Below, piece after piece: positions 49,638 through 58,929 of a DNA stretch of 64,000 nucleotides. The position numbers and the translations under genes were made by a program. The notes beneath the pieces were generated by a model. It was not told the origin of the DNA, made no database searches, and worked only from the letters and a program-made list of their open reading frames with translations. Origin of the DNA: Candidatus Saccharimonadota bacterium (GTDB lineage Bacteria > Patescibacteriota > Saccharimonadia > Saccharimonadales > Saccharimonadaceae). The DNA lies in NCBI GenBank assembly GCA_017619315.1, contig JAFZSN010000003.1, positions 56,072 to 120,071 of the forward strand, in the 5' to 3' direction. The number at the start of each line of letters is the position of its first letter. Positions within the stretch are counted from its first letter, which is position 1.

Positions 49638-51529
49638 TCTTTGTAGATTTTCTTGGCTGGATTATGAAACTATGCTACGACATCGTGGGTAACTACGGCG
49701 TAGCCATCATCCTATTTACTTTAGTTAGTAAAATTATTCTATTACCAATTTCAATCTGGGTGCAAAAAAACTCCATCAAGATGGTTAAAATGCAACCCGA
49801 AATCAATCGCATCAAGACGAAATTCTTTGGCGACAAAGACACTATCGCCGAAGAAGAATCCAAAACCTACAAGAAATATAAGTATAACCCCCTCGCTTCC
49901 ATTGTCCCCCTGGTTATCCAAATCCTTCTACTTCTCGGCGTAGTTGAAATCGTAAAAAATCCAGAGCTTTATATCGGTGTCGAAAACCTTGACTTCAATT
50001 TTCTCGGTTTCGATCTCCGCTGGATAGCAGCCGAAAATGGTGGCGTAAGTATTTGGATCCCAATCATCGCCGGCTTGTCGGCACTAATACTCTGCATCGG
50101 TCAAAACATCATGAACGTGCTCCAAGCGGAACAATCCAAATGGAACAAATGGGGTATGCTCGTCATTTCCGTCGGTCTTTCACTATACCTCGGTACATTC
50201 GTAACCGCAGGTGTAGCCCTCTATTGGACGGCAAGCAACATTATGGCCGTCATCCAGCAATGGCTCTTAAATATCGCGATCAATCCCAAAAAGCATGTTG
50301 ATTACAAAGCACTGGAAGCTTCCCGCGTTGCCTTAAAAGAACTCCAGGAAATATCAAAATCCAAAAAACGCACCGCCGAACAAATTAAAAAAGAAAAGGC
50401 AGACTACAAGCGCTTCTTCAGTATTGCCAACAAACATCTAGTCTTCTATTCCGAAAGTAATGGTTTTTATAAATACTACGAAGGCATTATCGAATATATT
50501 CTAGATAATACGAATATAATCATTCACTACATCACGAGTGATTATAATGACCAGATCTTTGAGCTCGCCAAAACAAATAAACACATCAAGCCTTATTACA
50601 TTGAAGAAAAGAAGTTGATCACTCTAATGATGAAAATGGACGCCGACGTAGTCGTGATGACTATGCCCGACATCAATAATTACCACATCAAGCGCAGCTA
50701 CATCAGAAAAGATATCGAATATATTTATTTGCCTCACGGTATCGATAGTCTCAACCTCACCATGCGAAAAGGCTCAATGGATAATTATGATTCTGTCTTA
50801 GTGACAGGCAAATACCAACGCGAAGAATGCGAAAAAACAGATAAGTTGAATAACCTAAATCGTAAAATTATCAGCTGCGGCTATCCCCTCCTGGACGACA
50901 TGATACGTGATTACAAAAAAGAAAAGAAAAAGAAGACCAGCAGCAAGACCATCATGATCGCACCGAGCTGGCAAAAGGATAATATTATTGATCTTTGTCT
51001 AGATGAAATCCTAAAGAAACTAAAAGGCAAAGATTACCGTGTCATCGTCCGTCCACACCCACAACAAGTCCGCCACATGAAAGACGCTTTCGAAAAAATG
51101 AAAGAAAAATACGATGGCACCAATATTGTCATCCAAACAGATTTTTCATCCACAGATTCAGTTTTCAATTCCGACCTACTCATCACAGACTGGTCGAGTA
51201 TTGGCTACGAATACGCCTTTACCACCGAAAAACCAGTTCTCTCAATCGAAACCCCAATGAAAATCATGAATCCAGACTACAAAAAAATCAAAGTGGAACC
51301 ATTCAATATTTGGGCACGCGAAGAAATCGGGAAAATACTCAAAGTCAAAGACATCAAAAAGATCGATGCGGCTATCGACGAAATGCTCAAAAACTCCTCA
51401 AAGTATCAGAAAAAGATTTCCGCCCTCAAAAAGGATTCTGTATATAATTTAGGCAAAAGCGCCGAAATCAGTGCAGATTATATCATCAATTGCGTTCAAG
51501 AAATAATTAAAGAAAGGAAGAAAAAATGA
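49634..51529 (+). CDS. YidC/Oxa1 insertase domain fused to CDP-glycerol glycerophosphotransferase (TagB/TagF-like)
   Basis: 631 residues. Residues 1-215 look like YidC: VGNYGVAIILFTLVSKIILLPISIWVQKNSIKMVKMQPEINRIK, later WGMLVISVGLSLYLGTFVTAGVALYWTASNIMAVIQQWLL. From ~268 a Glyphos_transf domain follows: NKHLVFYSESNGFYKYYEG, YLPHGIDSL, RPHPQQVRHM near 472 and LLITDWSSIGYEYAF near 519. TagB/TagF enzymes transfer glycerol phosphate from CDP-glycerol to lipid-linked teichoic acid. The YidC part may serve as a membrane platform rather than an insertase. Four-nt overlaps on both sides mark a tight operon. Confidence 0.9.
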   Translation: MIFVDFLGWIMKLCYDIVGNYGVAIILFTLVSKIILLPISIWVQKNSIKMVKMQPEINRIKTKFFGDKDTIAEEESKTYKKYKYNPLASIVPLVIQILLLLGVVEIVKNPELYIGVENLDFNFLGFDLRWIAAENGGVSIWIPIIAGLSALILCIGQNIMNVLQAEQSKWNKWGMLVISVGLSLYLGTFVTAGVALYWTASNIMAVIQQWLLNIAINPKKHVDYKALEASRVALKELQEISKSKKRTAEQIKKEKADYKRFFSIANKHLVFYSESNGFYKYYEGIIEYILDNTNIIIHYITSDYNDQIFELAKTNKHIKPYYIEEKKLITLMMKMDADVVVMTMPDINNYHIKRSYIRKDIEYIYLPHGIDSLNLTMRKGSMDNYDSVLVTGKYQREECEKTDKLNNLNRKIISCGYPLLDDMIRDYKKEKKKKTSSKTIMIAPSWQKDNIIDLCLDEILKKLKGKDYRVIVRPHPQQVRHMKDAFEKMKEKYDGTNIVIQTDFSSTDSVFNSDLLITDWSSIGYEYAFTTEKPVLSIETPMKIMNPDYKKIKVEPFNIWAREEIGKILKVKDIKKIDAAIDEMLKNSSKYQKKISALKKDSVYNLGKSAEISADYIINCVQEIIKERKKK

Positions 51530-51738
51530 ACGAACTAACAATTTTCGGGTATATCGACCCATCAGTTATGACCTATGCCATCCAGGCTGGAGCCGGCATT
51601 CTCATCGCAGTCGGTGCTTTCGTAGGTCTATATTTCAGAAAAGCCAAGAAAAAAGTCAACAAGAAACTCGGCGTCGACGAAAACAAGAAAAAAGAGGTTG
51701 AGTCAGACGAAATAGTCACCAAGAAAAAGGGCAAATAA
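51526..51738 (+). CDS. Small single-pass membrane protein
   Basis: 70 residues: short head with YIDPSVMTYAIQAGAG (a YIDPG-like motif known from small envelope proteins), one membrane helix (about 15-37), then a Lys-rich cytoplasmic tail. ATGA overlap with the YidC-TagF gene and 1 nt before the next gene, so it is probably an accessory of the same polymer pathway. Confidence 0.78.
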   Translation: MNELTIFGYIDPSVMTYAIQAGAGILIAVGAFVGLYFRKAKKKVNKKLGVDENKKKEVESDEIVTKKKGK

Positions 51739-51739
51739 A

Positions 51740-53575
51740 ATGCAAGCTTTAATCTTAGCCGCCGGGATGGGCAAACGACTTGGTAAATATACGGCGGACA
51801 ACACAAAATGCATGCTAAACATCAATGGCAAAACGCTAATAGAGCGCGCCATTGAGTCATTACTGGATGCTGGCGTGACAAGGCTTATCTTGGTAGTCGG
51901 TTATAAAGGCGACAACGTCAAGAAATTCCTCTTGCACGAGTGCAAAAACCCAAGAGTCAAAGAAATGGAACTCGTCTTTGTGGATAATCCTATCTACGAC
52001 AAAACCAATAACATTTATTCACTTTTCCTCGCCGTAGATGAACTCGCCAAAAACGACACGATCCTTCTAGAATCCGATCTAATTTTTGACCCGGAGATCA
52101 TCAAGAAGATAGCAAAAAACCCCGGCAAAAACCTCGTCACAGTAGCAAAATACAAACAGTGGATGGACGGCACAGTAGTTAAACTCGATGACGAAAACAA
52201 CATTATAGATTTTATCGAAAAGAAGAACTTTGATTATCGAGATATAAATAACTATTACAAAACGGTAAATATTTATAAATTCAGCAAACAGTTTATCAAC
52301 AAAGAGTTCATTCCCTTTCTCAAGGCGTATATCAAATCCTACGGCGAAAACGAGTATTATGAATTAGTTCTCAAAATAATCGCACACACCGCAAGAAGCA
52401 ATCTCAAAGCTTTTGATGCGTCCAAATTTGATTGGTACGAAATTGATGATGCACAGGACCTAGACATCGCAACTTGTATTTTCTCGTCAGGCAAAGAAAA
52501 ACTCACAAACTTCCAAAAACGCTACGGTGGCTACTGGCGCTTTGATAATCTATTAGATTATTGTTACCTGGTTAATCCATACTACCCCACCACTGGATTA
52601 TTAAACAAGATTAATTATTTCTCAAAGGAATTAATCACCCAATATCCATCCGGGCAAAAGGTTAATTGTATTTGCGCAAGTCGCATCTTTAACGACGTAG
52701 ATACCGACTATATTGCAGTAGGCAACGGCGCAGCTGAGCTTATTTCGGTAATCGGCAATCATATTCTCACCGGCAAAATGTTCCTCCCGGAATCCGCTTT
52801 CAACGAATACGCAAGGTGTTTCATTAACTGTAAGCTAAATCGCTACGACTTAAGCAAAAACAAATACGAATACACTTTGGATATCTTCAAAAAAGCAATA
52901 GACGACAACGATATCATCTGTATCGTCAACCCAGACAACCCAACGGGCTCATTTATCAAAAAACCGGATATCATCGAACTCTTAGATGAAGCAAAGAAAA
53001 AGAACAAGACCGTTATCTTCGACGAATCGTTCATTGATTTCGCCGATGCAAAGGATCGCTATACATTAATCGAAGATAAGACTCTATCAAATTATCCTAA
53101 CCTCATCGTAGTAAAAAGTATTAGCAAATCCTACGGCATCCCAGGAATCCGCCTTGGCGTTCTAGCCACAAGCAATACGTCTATAATTGAAAAAATAGAA
53201 GACACGCTCCCAGTATGGAATATTAATTCCTACGGTGAATATTTCCTACAAATAGCCAACTTGTATAAGCAGGACTACGCTTCCGCTTGCGACAAAATTG
53301 CCGCAGAACGCAAACGCATGATTTCTCAACTTAAGAGTATCCTGCCACAAGACTGCGTAGTATACGACTCACAGGCAAACTTCATATTGGTTAACCTAGG
53401 GAGTACTAACTCGACAGAACTAGCTATCAACCTACTTGAAAATAACATCTTCATTAAAGATCTCCGCACAAAACAAGCTTTTGAAGGCAAGAACTTCATT
53501 CGCCTTGCAATTCGCACCAAAACTGACAACAATAAGTTGTTATCAGTTCTAAAACAATACTTTGCTAATAAATAA
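51740..53575 (+). CDS. LicC-like cytidylyltransferase fused to PLP aminotransferase
   Basis: 611 residues. N-terminal nucleotidyltransferase (1-235): MQALILAAGMGKRLGKYTADNTKCMLNINGKTLIERAIESLLDAG, as in LicC-type CTP:phosphocholine cytidylyltransferases. C-terminal fold-type I aminotransferase (~255-611): CIVNPDNPTGSFI, TVIFDESFIDFAD, with the candidate PLP Lys near 457 in VVKSISKSYGIPGIRLGVLA. The domain pair is like PntC-type enzymes that make CDP-activated aminoethylphosphonate. No PEP mutase is seen in the window, so a phosphoethanolamine/choline-type substrate remains possible. Confidence 0.85.
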   Translation: MQALILAAGMGKRLGKYTADNTKCMLNINGKTLIERAIESLLDAGVTRLILVVGYKGDNVKKFLLHECKNPRVKEMELVFVDNPIYDKTNNIYSLFLAVDELAKNDTILLESDLIFDPEIIKKIAKNPGKNLVTVAKYKQWMDGTVVKLDDENNIIDFIEKKNFDYRDINNYYKTVNIYKFSKQFINKEFIPFLKAYIKSYGENEYYELVLKIIAHTARSNLKAFDASKFDWYEIDDAQDLDIATCIFSSGKEKLTNFQKRYGGYWRFDNLLDYCYLVNPYYPTTGLLNKINYFSKELITQYPSGQKVNCICASRIFNDVDTDYIAVGNGAAELISVIGNHILTGKMFLPESAFNEYARCFINCKLNRYDLSKNKYEYTLDIFKKAIDDNDIICIVNPDNPTGSFIKKPDIIELLDEAKKKNKTVIFDESFIDFADAKDRYTLIEDKTLSNYPNLIVVKSISKSYGIPGIRLGVLATSNTSIIEKIEDTLPVWNINSYGEYFLQIANLYKQDYASACDKIAAERKRMISQLKSILPQDCVVYDSQANFILVNLGSTNSTELAINLLENNIFIKDLRTKQAFEGKNFIRLAIRTKTDNNKLLSVLKQYFANK

Positions 53576-54724
53576 TTACTCTTTCGTTTTATAAAGCGGC
53601 AGCATCTTTTCTTCGAAAATCTTATCAAAATCAAATTTTTCTTCATATCTCTTCCGAGCATTTTTTGCCATCTTTCCCGCTTCTTTCCTATTTTCAAGCA
53701 TCCAAATCATTGCCTCGGCCAACTTACTGGCATTTCTAGCCGGCACCAATAACCCCGTTTCTTTATCGACAACAACTTCAGGATTCCCATCTACGTTCGA
53801 AGCAATTATTCTCTTCCCCATCATCGCCGCATCAAGTAGCGAAAGCGATAACCCCTCACGATAACTCGGCAAAACGAACACTTCGTTTTCCGCAATTACT
53901 TTAAGTGGCTCATTTGTCCTCCCATAAAAATGCACCTTATCGTCACCAGACGCCATTTTTCTATATTGGTCATAACCTTCACCGTCACCGTAGATATTTA
54001 ATATTGAATCAGAACATTTTTCACCCACCACTGAGAAAGCCTCTATGAGCTCAGCAATACCTTTGTAATCCACTATTCTACCTACATAGCAAATACTATT
54101 CTTCTTTTGCTTTATATCATCATAGTGCGCGAATTGATCCTCGACCCCATTTTTAATCGTAATAATATTATTAAACTTTTGCGGTAATACTTTTTTCTCA
54201 AAACTCTTCCTTTCATAGTCACTTATCATAACAATCTTGTCGGCTTTGTGGGCACATTTCAAAACCCATTTCCCAATTAGATTCTTGTACCAAATATTCA
54301 CATTATCTAAAACCCAGCTCCTGAGATCCATATGATCGGTCCAAATAACCTTAATCTCCATTCTTTTCGCTACACCAGTAGCTGCAATCCAATCGTCCCG
54401 AGATTGCACATTAATGGCTACCGGCTCATACTCTTGGAACAATTGCTTATACCACTTTCTCAGCCCTCTTTGTTTCAAGAAATAAACAGGCAACAATGCA
54501 TTTCGCCACCCGCTCCAGTTCTGTCGCTGAAAATAAGGAGCCTCAACTGTATCAATCTGGTTATCTCTGGCTTCCCTCGAAAGCCCTTTCGACGACGTTA
54601 CAATGATAGGCCTAAACCCATATTTTTTAAACATTAGCCCAAGCTTAATCTGATAGGTCTCCCCACCACCATATTGTTCCGGGCCTACATTCCTAATTAA
54701 AAAAACCCTGCGTTCCTTACTCAT
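53576..54724 (-). CDS. Family 4 glycosyltransferase
   Basis: 382 residues from ATG 54724. GT-B fold with GPEQYGGGETYQIKLGLMF (N-lobe), then NSICYVGRIVDYKGIAELIEAFSVV and the GT4 signature EVFVLPSYREGLSLSLLDAAMMGKRIIASNVDG. Retaining glycosyltransferase acting on a surface polysaccharide at the inner membrane face. Overlaps the nucleotidyltransferase gene by 8 nt; last gene of the long minus-strand glycan operon. Confidence 0.94.
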   Translation of the reverse strand: MSKERRVFLIRNVGPEQYGGGETYQIKLGLMFKKYGFRPIIVTSSKGLSREARDNQIDTVEAPYFQRQNWSGWRNALLPVYFLKQRGLRKWYKQLFQEYEPVAINVQSRDDWIAATGVAKRMEIKVIWTDHMDLRSWVLDNVNIWYKNLIGKWVLKCAHKADKIVMISDYERKSFEKKVLPQKFNNIITIKNGVEDQFAHYDDIKQKKNSICYVGRIVDYKGIAELIEAFSVVGEKCSDSILNIYGDGEGYDQYRKMASGDDKVHFYGRTNEPLKVIAENEVFVLPSYREGLSLSLLDAAMMGKRIIASNVDGNPEVVVDKETGLLVPARNASKLAEAMIWMLENRKEAGKMAKNARKRYEEKFDFDKIFEEKMLPLYKTKE

Positions 54725-55436
54725 CTTCAAACGTCTTCACCTCTTCTGGAGTTCCTAGCACATGAACCGCATCAAACGGTATTACAGAAATACGTACTTC
54801 CATCCCTTTTTCTATCATATAATTATATAGTGGAGCGATAAATTTTTCATTTTTTTCCACATTTGTCTCATCCGCATAATACTCACTATAAAGCTTTTCA
54901 TACAAAGCAGCACTCTTAAAATAATACAAACCCACTGTACAATTATCTGAAATACGTTGTTTTTCGCGTACTTCAACTACGCGCCCATCCTTGTCCAACT
55001 TCACGAAGCTCCAATGATCACCCAAAGCTTTAAAACAGGGAATAAATCCGTCTCCACTTATGTCAGAATATTTCATCGCTCCCGGCTCTATATAGGTATC
55101 TATATTGTAAATGACCATTTCTTCATCTTCTTTCCAATACGGTTTTGCCAACATCGCTGAAGTGGCTTGTCCGTCCGTCAATTCTGCAATCTCCACTATT
55201 TCCATATCGTCTATTCCCAATCCAACAGTTTTGTCTATAATAAACTCACGCGCATTATCCTCTTTTCTTACTACAAAAATATATTTTACGCCTTTCTGTT
55301 GGTTATAGTCAGCTAGACTCAATAGTGACCACTCAAATAACGTCTTCCCTTTTACTTCGATCATGAATTTCGGAATATTATATCCAACTTTACGGAATCT
55401 TGACCCCAACCCAGCCATAGTGATTACTACATTCAT
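54717..55436 (-). CDS. Sugar/alcohol-phosphate nucleotidyltransferase
   Basis: 239 residues. MNVVITMAGLGSRFRKVGYNIPKFMIEVKGKTLFEWSL is the nucleotide-binding pattern of NTP transferases (GxGxRF...PK). Later VIYNIDTYI supplies a metal-binding Asp. Activates a phosphorylated building block as an NDP derivative. Together with the HAD phosphatase and the APH-like kinase of the same operon it could form a phosphorylate-activate route for a glycan substituent. Confidence 0.85.
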   Translation of the reverse strand: MNVVITMAGLGSRFRKVGYNIPKFMIEVKGKTLFEWSLLSLADYNQQKGVKYIFVVRKEDNAREFIIDKTVGLGIDDMEIVEIAELTDGQATSAMLAKPYWKEDEEMVIYNIDTYIEPGAMKYSDISGDGFIPCFKALGDHWSFVKLDKDGRVVEVREKQRISDNCTVGLYYFKSAALYEKLYSEYYADETNVEKNEKFIAPLYNYMIEKGMEVRISVIPFDAVHVLGTPEEVKTFEDE

Positions 55437-55473
55437 TTTATTCTCCTTTTCATCATTATATCAAATAATGGCT

Positions 55474-57114
55474 CTATTTAATGGTTTTAGCCTTGCGTCT
55501 CACCACAAAACAACGCTGCACTAAGCTCACCACCATATAGGCTACCAAAATATAACCTAATAGATACTCAGCAAAATAATACATGTGGTAAGGCCCCGGC
55601 GCCGTCAAAAACACTATTACGGTCTTTACTAGGATTGATGCCACAATCAATGCCACAGCAATACGTCTCCTTATAAATTGCCATACAACAAATGCAAAAA
55701 TTCCGAACAAAGGAACTAATAAATTCCAAAACAAAGGATAAGTGAATATAGTATTATTATAATTATATATATCCCTACCCTCAAGTATTCTTATAACCGC
55801 TTTTCTTAAACGCGTGCTTATCGGGTTCATAATACCACCACCGCTCGAGATAAAAGTCTGTATTCTCTCTTTCGAAGAACCGTCATAGTTAGCCGTCGTA
55901 TCCCAAATAACGTTTTTCTCATCATCCACCAAAGCCGATGTTACTTCAAACTCCATTAAACGCTCACTTACTACCTCACCTGGATATGCTAAAATTAGTT
56001 TTGCTAGCGTCTTCATGTAGTCCCCATACTCTTCCGCATCAAATAATCTCACTCCTGAGTCATCCCAAAAAACCTTCTCGCCACTCAGATTAGTCCCCAC
56101 AACTAAGTCCACATTCAAAACCTTATCTATTTTCTCTAAATCCTCAACCCTATTATCCTCATGCGCCTTTCTTATAAGTGGCGCCGCAATCTCAACAGTA
56201 CTAGATAAACTATATCTCATTTGACTATATTGATTCAACTGAGAGTTTTCAAACTGCCTAACTAATAATACTCCGCCAAAAGAACCAATTAACGATACGA
56301 ATAACATGAAGGGCATAATTAAGCGTTTTTTTGCCAAATAAATAAAATAGATAAAAGCGACTACGATCAGATAGATCCCTTCACTCCGCCAACCAGCGCA
56401 AACAACAAAAAGACCCACCAAAAACATTAGATTTAGAGTAGATAACTTTTTAAGCCTAATAAATTTTATCATTACAAAAATCAACAAAACACATAAATAG
56501 CTATAAAGAATTGGCCTTAACGGGTATAAAGAATTGTCTAGCACTGGAGGCAAAACAAATGGGATAAACAGAATGACCCGGACCAACCTATTCTTTAAGC
56601 TAGTATTAGCCAGCACACTGTAATACAAATACGAAGATATTATCGCAATGATCGCACCCTGAATGATTATTACACCACTATAGAATGGTAGCAGCTTATA
56701 CGAAATCATGTAGAAAACCGAAGTCAACACGTGTTGCCACCCATCCAGAGCATACCCTTTCGCCATCATAGCTGTACCCATATCATCATTTCGCCACACT
56801 CCAGGCCACACCAATATCAAAATCGTCATCAGAAGAGCAAAATAAACCAAAGCGAAACGTATATATGGTTTATATTTTTTTCCATTTCTAACTATCCACA
56901 CCAAACCCCAATACGCCAAGAACATTATTCCAAAGAACAAGACATCAACCAATAGCTTATTCTGTTTAGCAGAAACATTATCGACGTCAAAATTAAAGAA
57001 AAAGCATGAATAGAAATAGCTCGCAACTGATTGCACGAAAGCAAGAATTAGCCCAATCTGATAGTTTTTCATTTTAGCAATCCGCTTTTTTAATTGAATC
57101 TTTTTTTGCTTCAT
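55474..57114 (-). CDS. Polytopic membrane protein, GT-C or DUF6020-like
   Basis: 546 residues with about 11-12 membrane helices. A conserved acidic loop after the first helices (LVWPGVWRNDDMGTAMMAKGYALDGWQHVLTSVFYMISY) resembles the D/E-containing loop of GT-C glycosyltransferases and the DUF6020 family. A large extracytoplasmic domain lies between about 285 and 430. Probably uses lipid-linked sugars outside the membrane. ATGA overlap with the HAD gene. Confidence 0.7.
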   Translation of the reverse strand: MKQKKIQLKKRIAKMKNYQIGLILAFVQSVASYFYSCFFFNFDVDNVSAKQNKLLVDVLFFGIMFLAYWGLVWIVRNGKKYKPYIRFALVYFALLMTILILVWPGVWRNDDMGTAMMAKGYALDGWQHVLTSVFYMISYKLLPFYSGVIIIQGAIIAIISSYLYYSVLANTSLKNRLVRVILFIPFVLPPVLDNSLYPLRPILYSYLCVLLIFVMIKFIRLKKLSTLNLMFLVGLFVVCAGWRSEGIYLIVVAFIYFIYLAKKRLIMPFMLFVSLIGSFGGVLLVRQFENSQLNQYSQMRYSLSSTVEIAAPLIRKAHEDNRVEDLEKIDKVLNVDLVVGTNLSGEKVFWDDSGVRLFDAEEYGDYMKTLAKLILAYPGEVVSERLMEFEVTSALVDDEKNVIWDTTANYDGSSKERIQTFISSGGGIMNPISTRLRKAVIRILEGRDIYNYNNTIFTYPLFWNLLVPLFGIFAFVVWQFIRRRIAVALIVASILVKTVIVFLTAPGPYHMYYFAEYLLGYILVAYMVVSLVQRCFVVRRKAKTIK

Positions 57115-57515
57115 ACTTTCCTCGTCGATTTTTTACAGATTTCCTCCAGCTCCTCAAAAGAATGAGTTAAAAACTCGTCTGGTCGCACTGATCTATCATC
57201 GATATACAACCCCTTCTCCCCTGGCCAAGGCTTACCAAAATAGATTTCATCATAAGGGATATCCCATTTCTTCAACCATTCCCTCATGACCACTGCTGTA
57301 TTCGCATTAATAAGTCCTAAATTCCCCCCATATGTCTTCATGTTACGGGAAGAAAACAATACTATTTTCGCACCACCTTTTTTATAATCCCTTATTCTTT
57401 GCACCATTTCAGCATCTGGAACCAAATCAATATATTCCTGATCTTTTTCCTTCAGCGGACATATTGTCCCATCTATGTCAAATATTAAAGAAACATCTTT
57501 ATACATTTGCTTCAA
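57111..57515 (-). CDS. HAD-family capsule-biosynthesis-type phosphatase
   Basis: 134 residues. Motif I SLIFDIDGTICPL (DxDGT), motif II IVLFSSRNMKT, and GLYIDDRSVRPDEF (acidic motif IV). It has the size and pattern of the small HAD phosphatases in capsule clusters. Overlaps the kinase by 17 nt and the membrane protein by 4 nt. Confidence 0.85.
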   Translation of the reverse strand: MKQMYKDVSLIFDIDGTICPLKEKDQEYIDLVPDAEMVQRIRDYKKGGAKIVLFSSRNMKTYGGNLGLINANTAVVMREWLKKWDIPYDEIYFGKPWPGEKGLYIDDRSVRPDEFLTHSFEELEEICKKSTRKV

Positions 57516-58929
57516 CCTCCTTTAGAATCCCTATAGCATTTAGTACAAATCCAAAAACTTTATGTATATTGTCTATATGTAATGGTAACATGGAGAGAAA
57601 TAGGCTCGCTTCATAAAGCCGTACCAGCACATAATCGTACCCATTTTTCGCCAAATACTCTTTAAAAATCTCTTTTGCCTTTTCATTATTATAATGCACA
57701 ATCAATATAAAACACATATCTTTATCCAATTCTATACCGTATGATCCAGTATTAAAGAAATCATAATTACCACAAACTGAGTGTGATAGTTTGGCAACAT
57801 CATAATACGGATCAGTCCATAAATCATCCTCAGTAAGAGCCCCTTTCGGATCAATCAATCTTAAAAGATTTAATTCCTTGCTGTATAGCATATTTGCAAA
57901 GAAAACATCACCATGCCCAATAACACTCCTAGGCAAAACCTTTCTTTTCTTTATTATTTTGCTAAATAATTCTAGATAGAATTCCACAATACCATCTATC
58001 GAATCAAACTCTGTTCCACTTTTTATCAATTGTGCGAGTATTTCATACTCTGGCTTTCTTTTCAATTCGCCCACACGCTTCTTAACTTTTTCCACATATA
58101 AACAATTTCGCGTCTTCTCATACTCCTCTCCAGAAACCTTCTTTTCAACCCTATGCGCCAAAAAATAAAACGTCTTGTCCAATATATTGCGTAGCTCCAC
58201 ATTGTCTATCGCCCCATGCGTCCAACGAATGGCAATATCGGTCATAGGCATCCGCTCCATCGTATATGAAGCGTCATTTTCTGTTTCAGTATAATTATAG
58301 GGCATCACCATCCAATTCTTCATCGCATCGGGCAATAACCAGTAATAAGAATATTCCATCTTCATTTTTTTCTTGTCTGCGCTTCTTTTTGTCACAGTAT
58401 AAGCATCGCCTTGGAGAGAATTAAAGAATCGTGCATCAAATCCGCTCGATATGAACATTAAAAGCGTATTATAATCAGTCAAATCTGCAAAAATGTTCAT
58501 GTCTATAACGTCACCCTTCACAGAGCTAAACGTTCCCTGATGTATATAGTCCTGCAAAAACCGTGCGTACTCTGTTCTGTTTTTTAACACCGACCCAACA
58601 ACCATATCATTATTCTTCACTAAGATATTATTCTTCGTGAATACAATCTTCTCCAATAATACAGCAAAATCTTCCGGTGCAACAACCGCCGCACTTGCTT
58701 TTAAATGAAAGAAAATCGTATCCGACGTAAAAATATTCAAATCGAATCTATCAAAATTCTTTACTACTACTACATCAACACCCTTAATTGGTTGTACCAT
58801 CTTCTTTAATCTCGTAAACATAGTCCGTCGCTTAAGCACCATATCGCCAAAACTCTTGTTGCCAAGTATGGTTTTAACTCGCCCCTCCACTTTTATACTG
58901 TCATCATATACGACCACCAATTTTGTCAT
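57499..58929 (-). CDS. APH/choline-kinase-like phosphotransferase
   Basis: 476 residues. C-terminal half has the aminoglycoside-phosphotransferase/choline-kinase catalytic pattern: SVIGHGDVFFANMLYSKELNLLRLIDPKG near residue 336 (Brenner-type HGD and metal-binding D), then DPYYDVAKLSHSV. The N-terminal ~200 residues are unassigned. Probably phosphorylates a small alcohol, amino-alcohol or sugar for glycan decoration; the substrate cannot be told. Cytoplasmic. Confidence 0.8.
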   Translation of the reverse strand: MTKLVVVYDDSIKVEGRVKTILGNKSFGDMVLKRRTMFTRLKKMVQPIKGVDVVVVKNFDRFDLNIFTSDTIFFHLKASAAVVAPEDFAVLLEKIVFTKNNILVKNNDMVVGSVLKNRTEYARFLQDYIHQGTFSSVKGDVIDMNIFADLTDYNTLLMFISSGFDARFFNSLQGDAYTVTKRSADKKKMKMEYSYYWLLPDAMKNWMVMPYNYTETENDASYTMERMPMTDIAIRWTHGAIDNVELRNILDKTFYFLAHRVEKKVSGEEYEKTRNCLYVEKVKKRVGELKRKPEYEILAQLIKSGTEFDSIDGIVEFYLELFSKIIKKRKVLPRSVIGHGDVFFANMLYSKELNLLRLIDPKGALTEDDLWTDPYYDVAKLSHSVCGNYDFFNTGSYGIELDKDMCFILIVHYNNEKAKEIFKEYLAKNGYDYVLVRLYEASLFLSMLPLHIDNIHKVFGFVLNAIGILKEVEANV

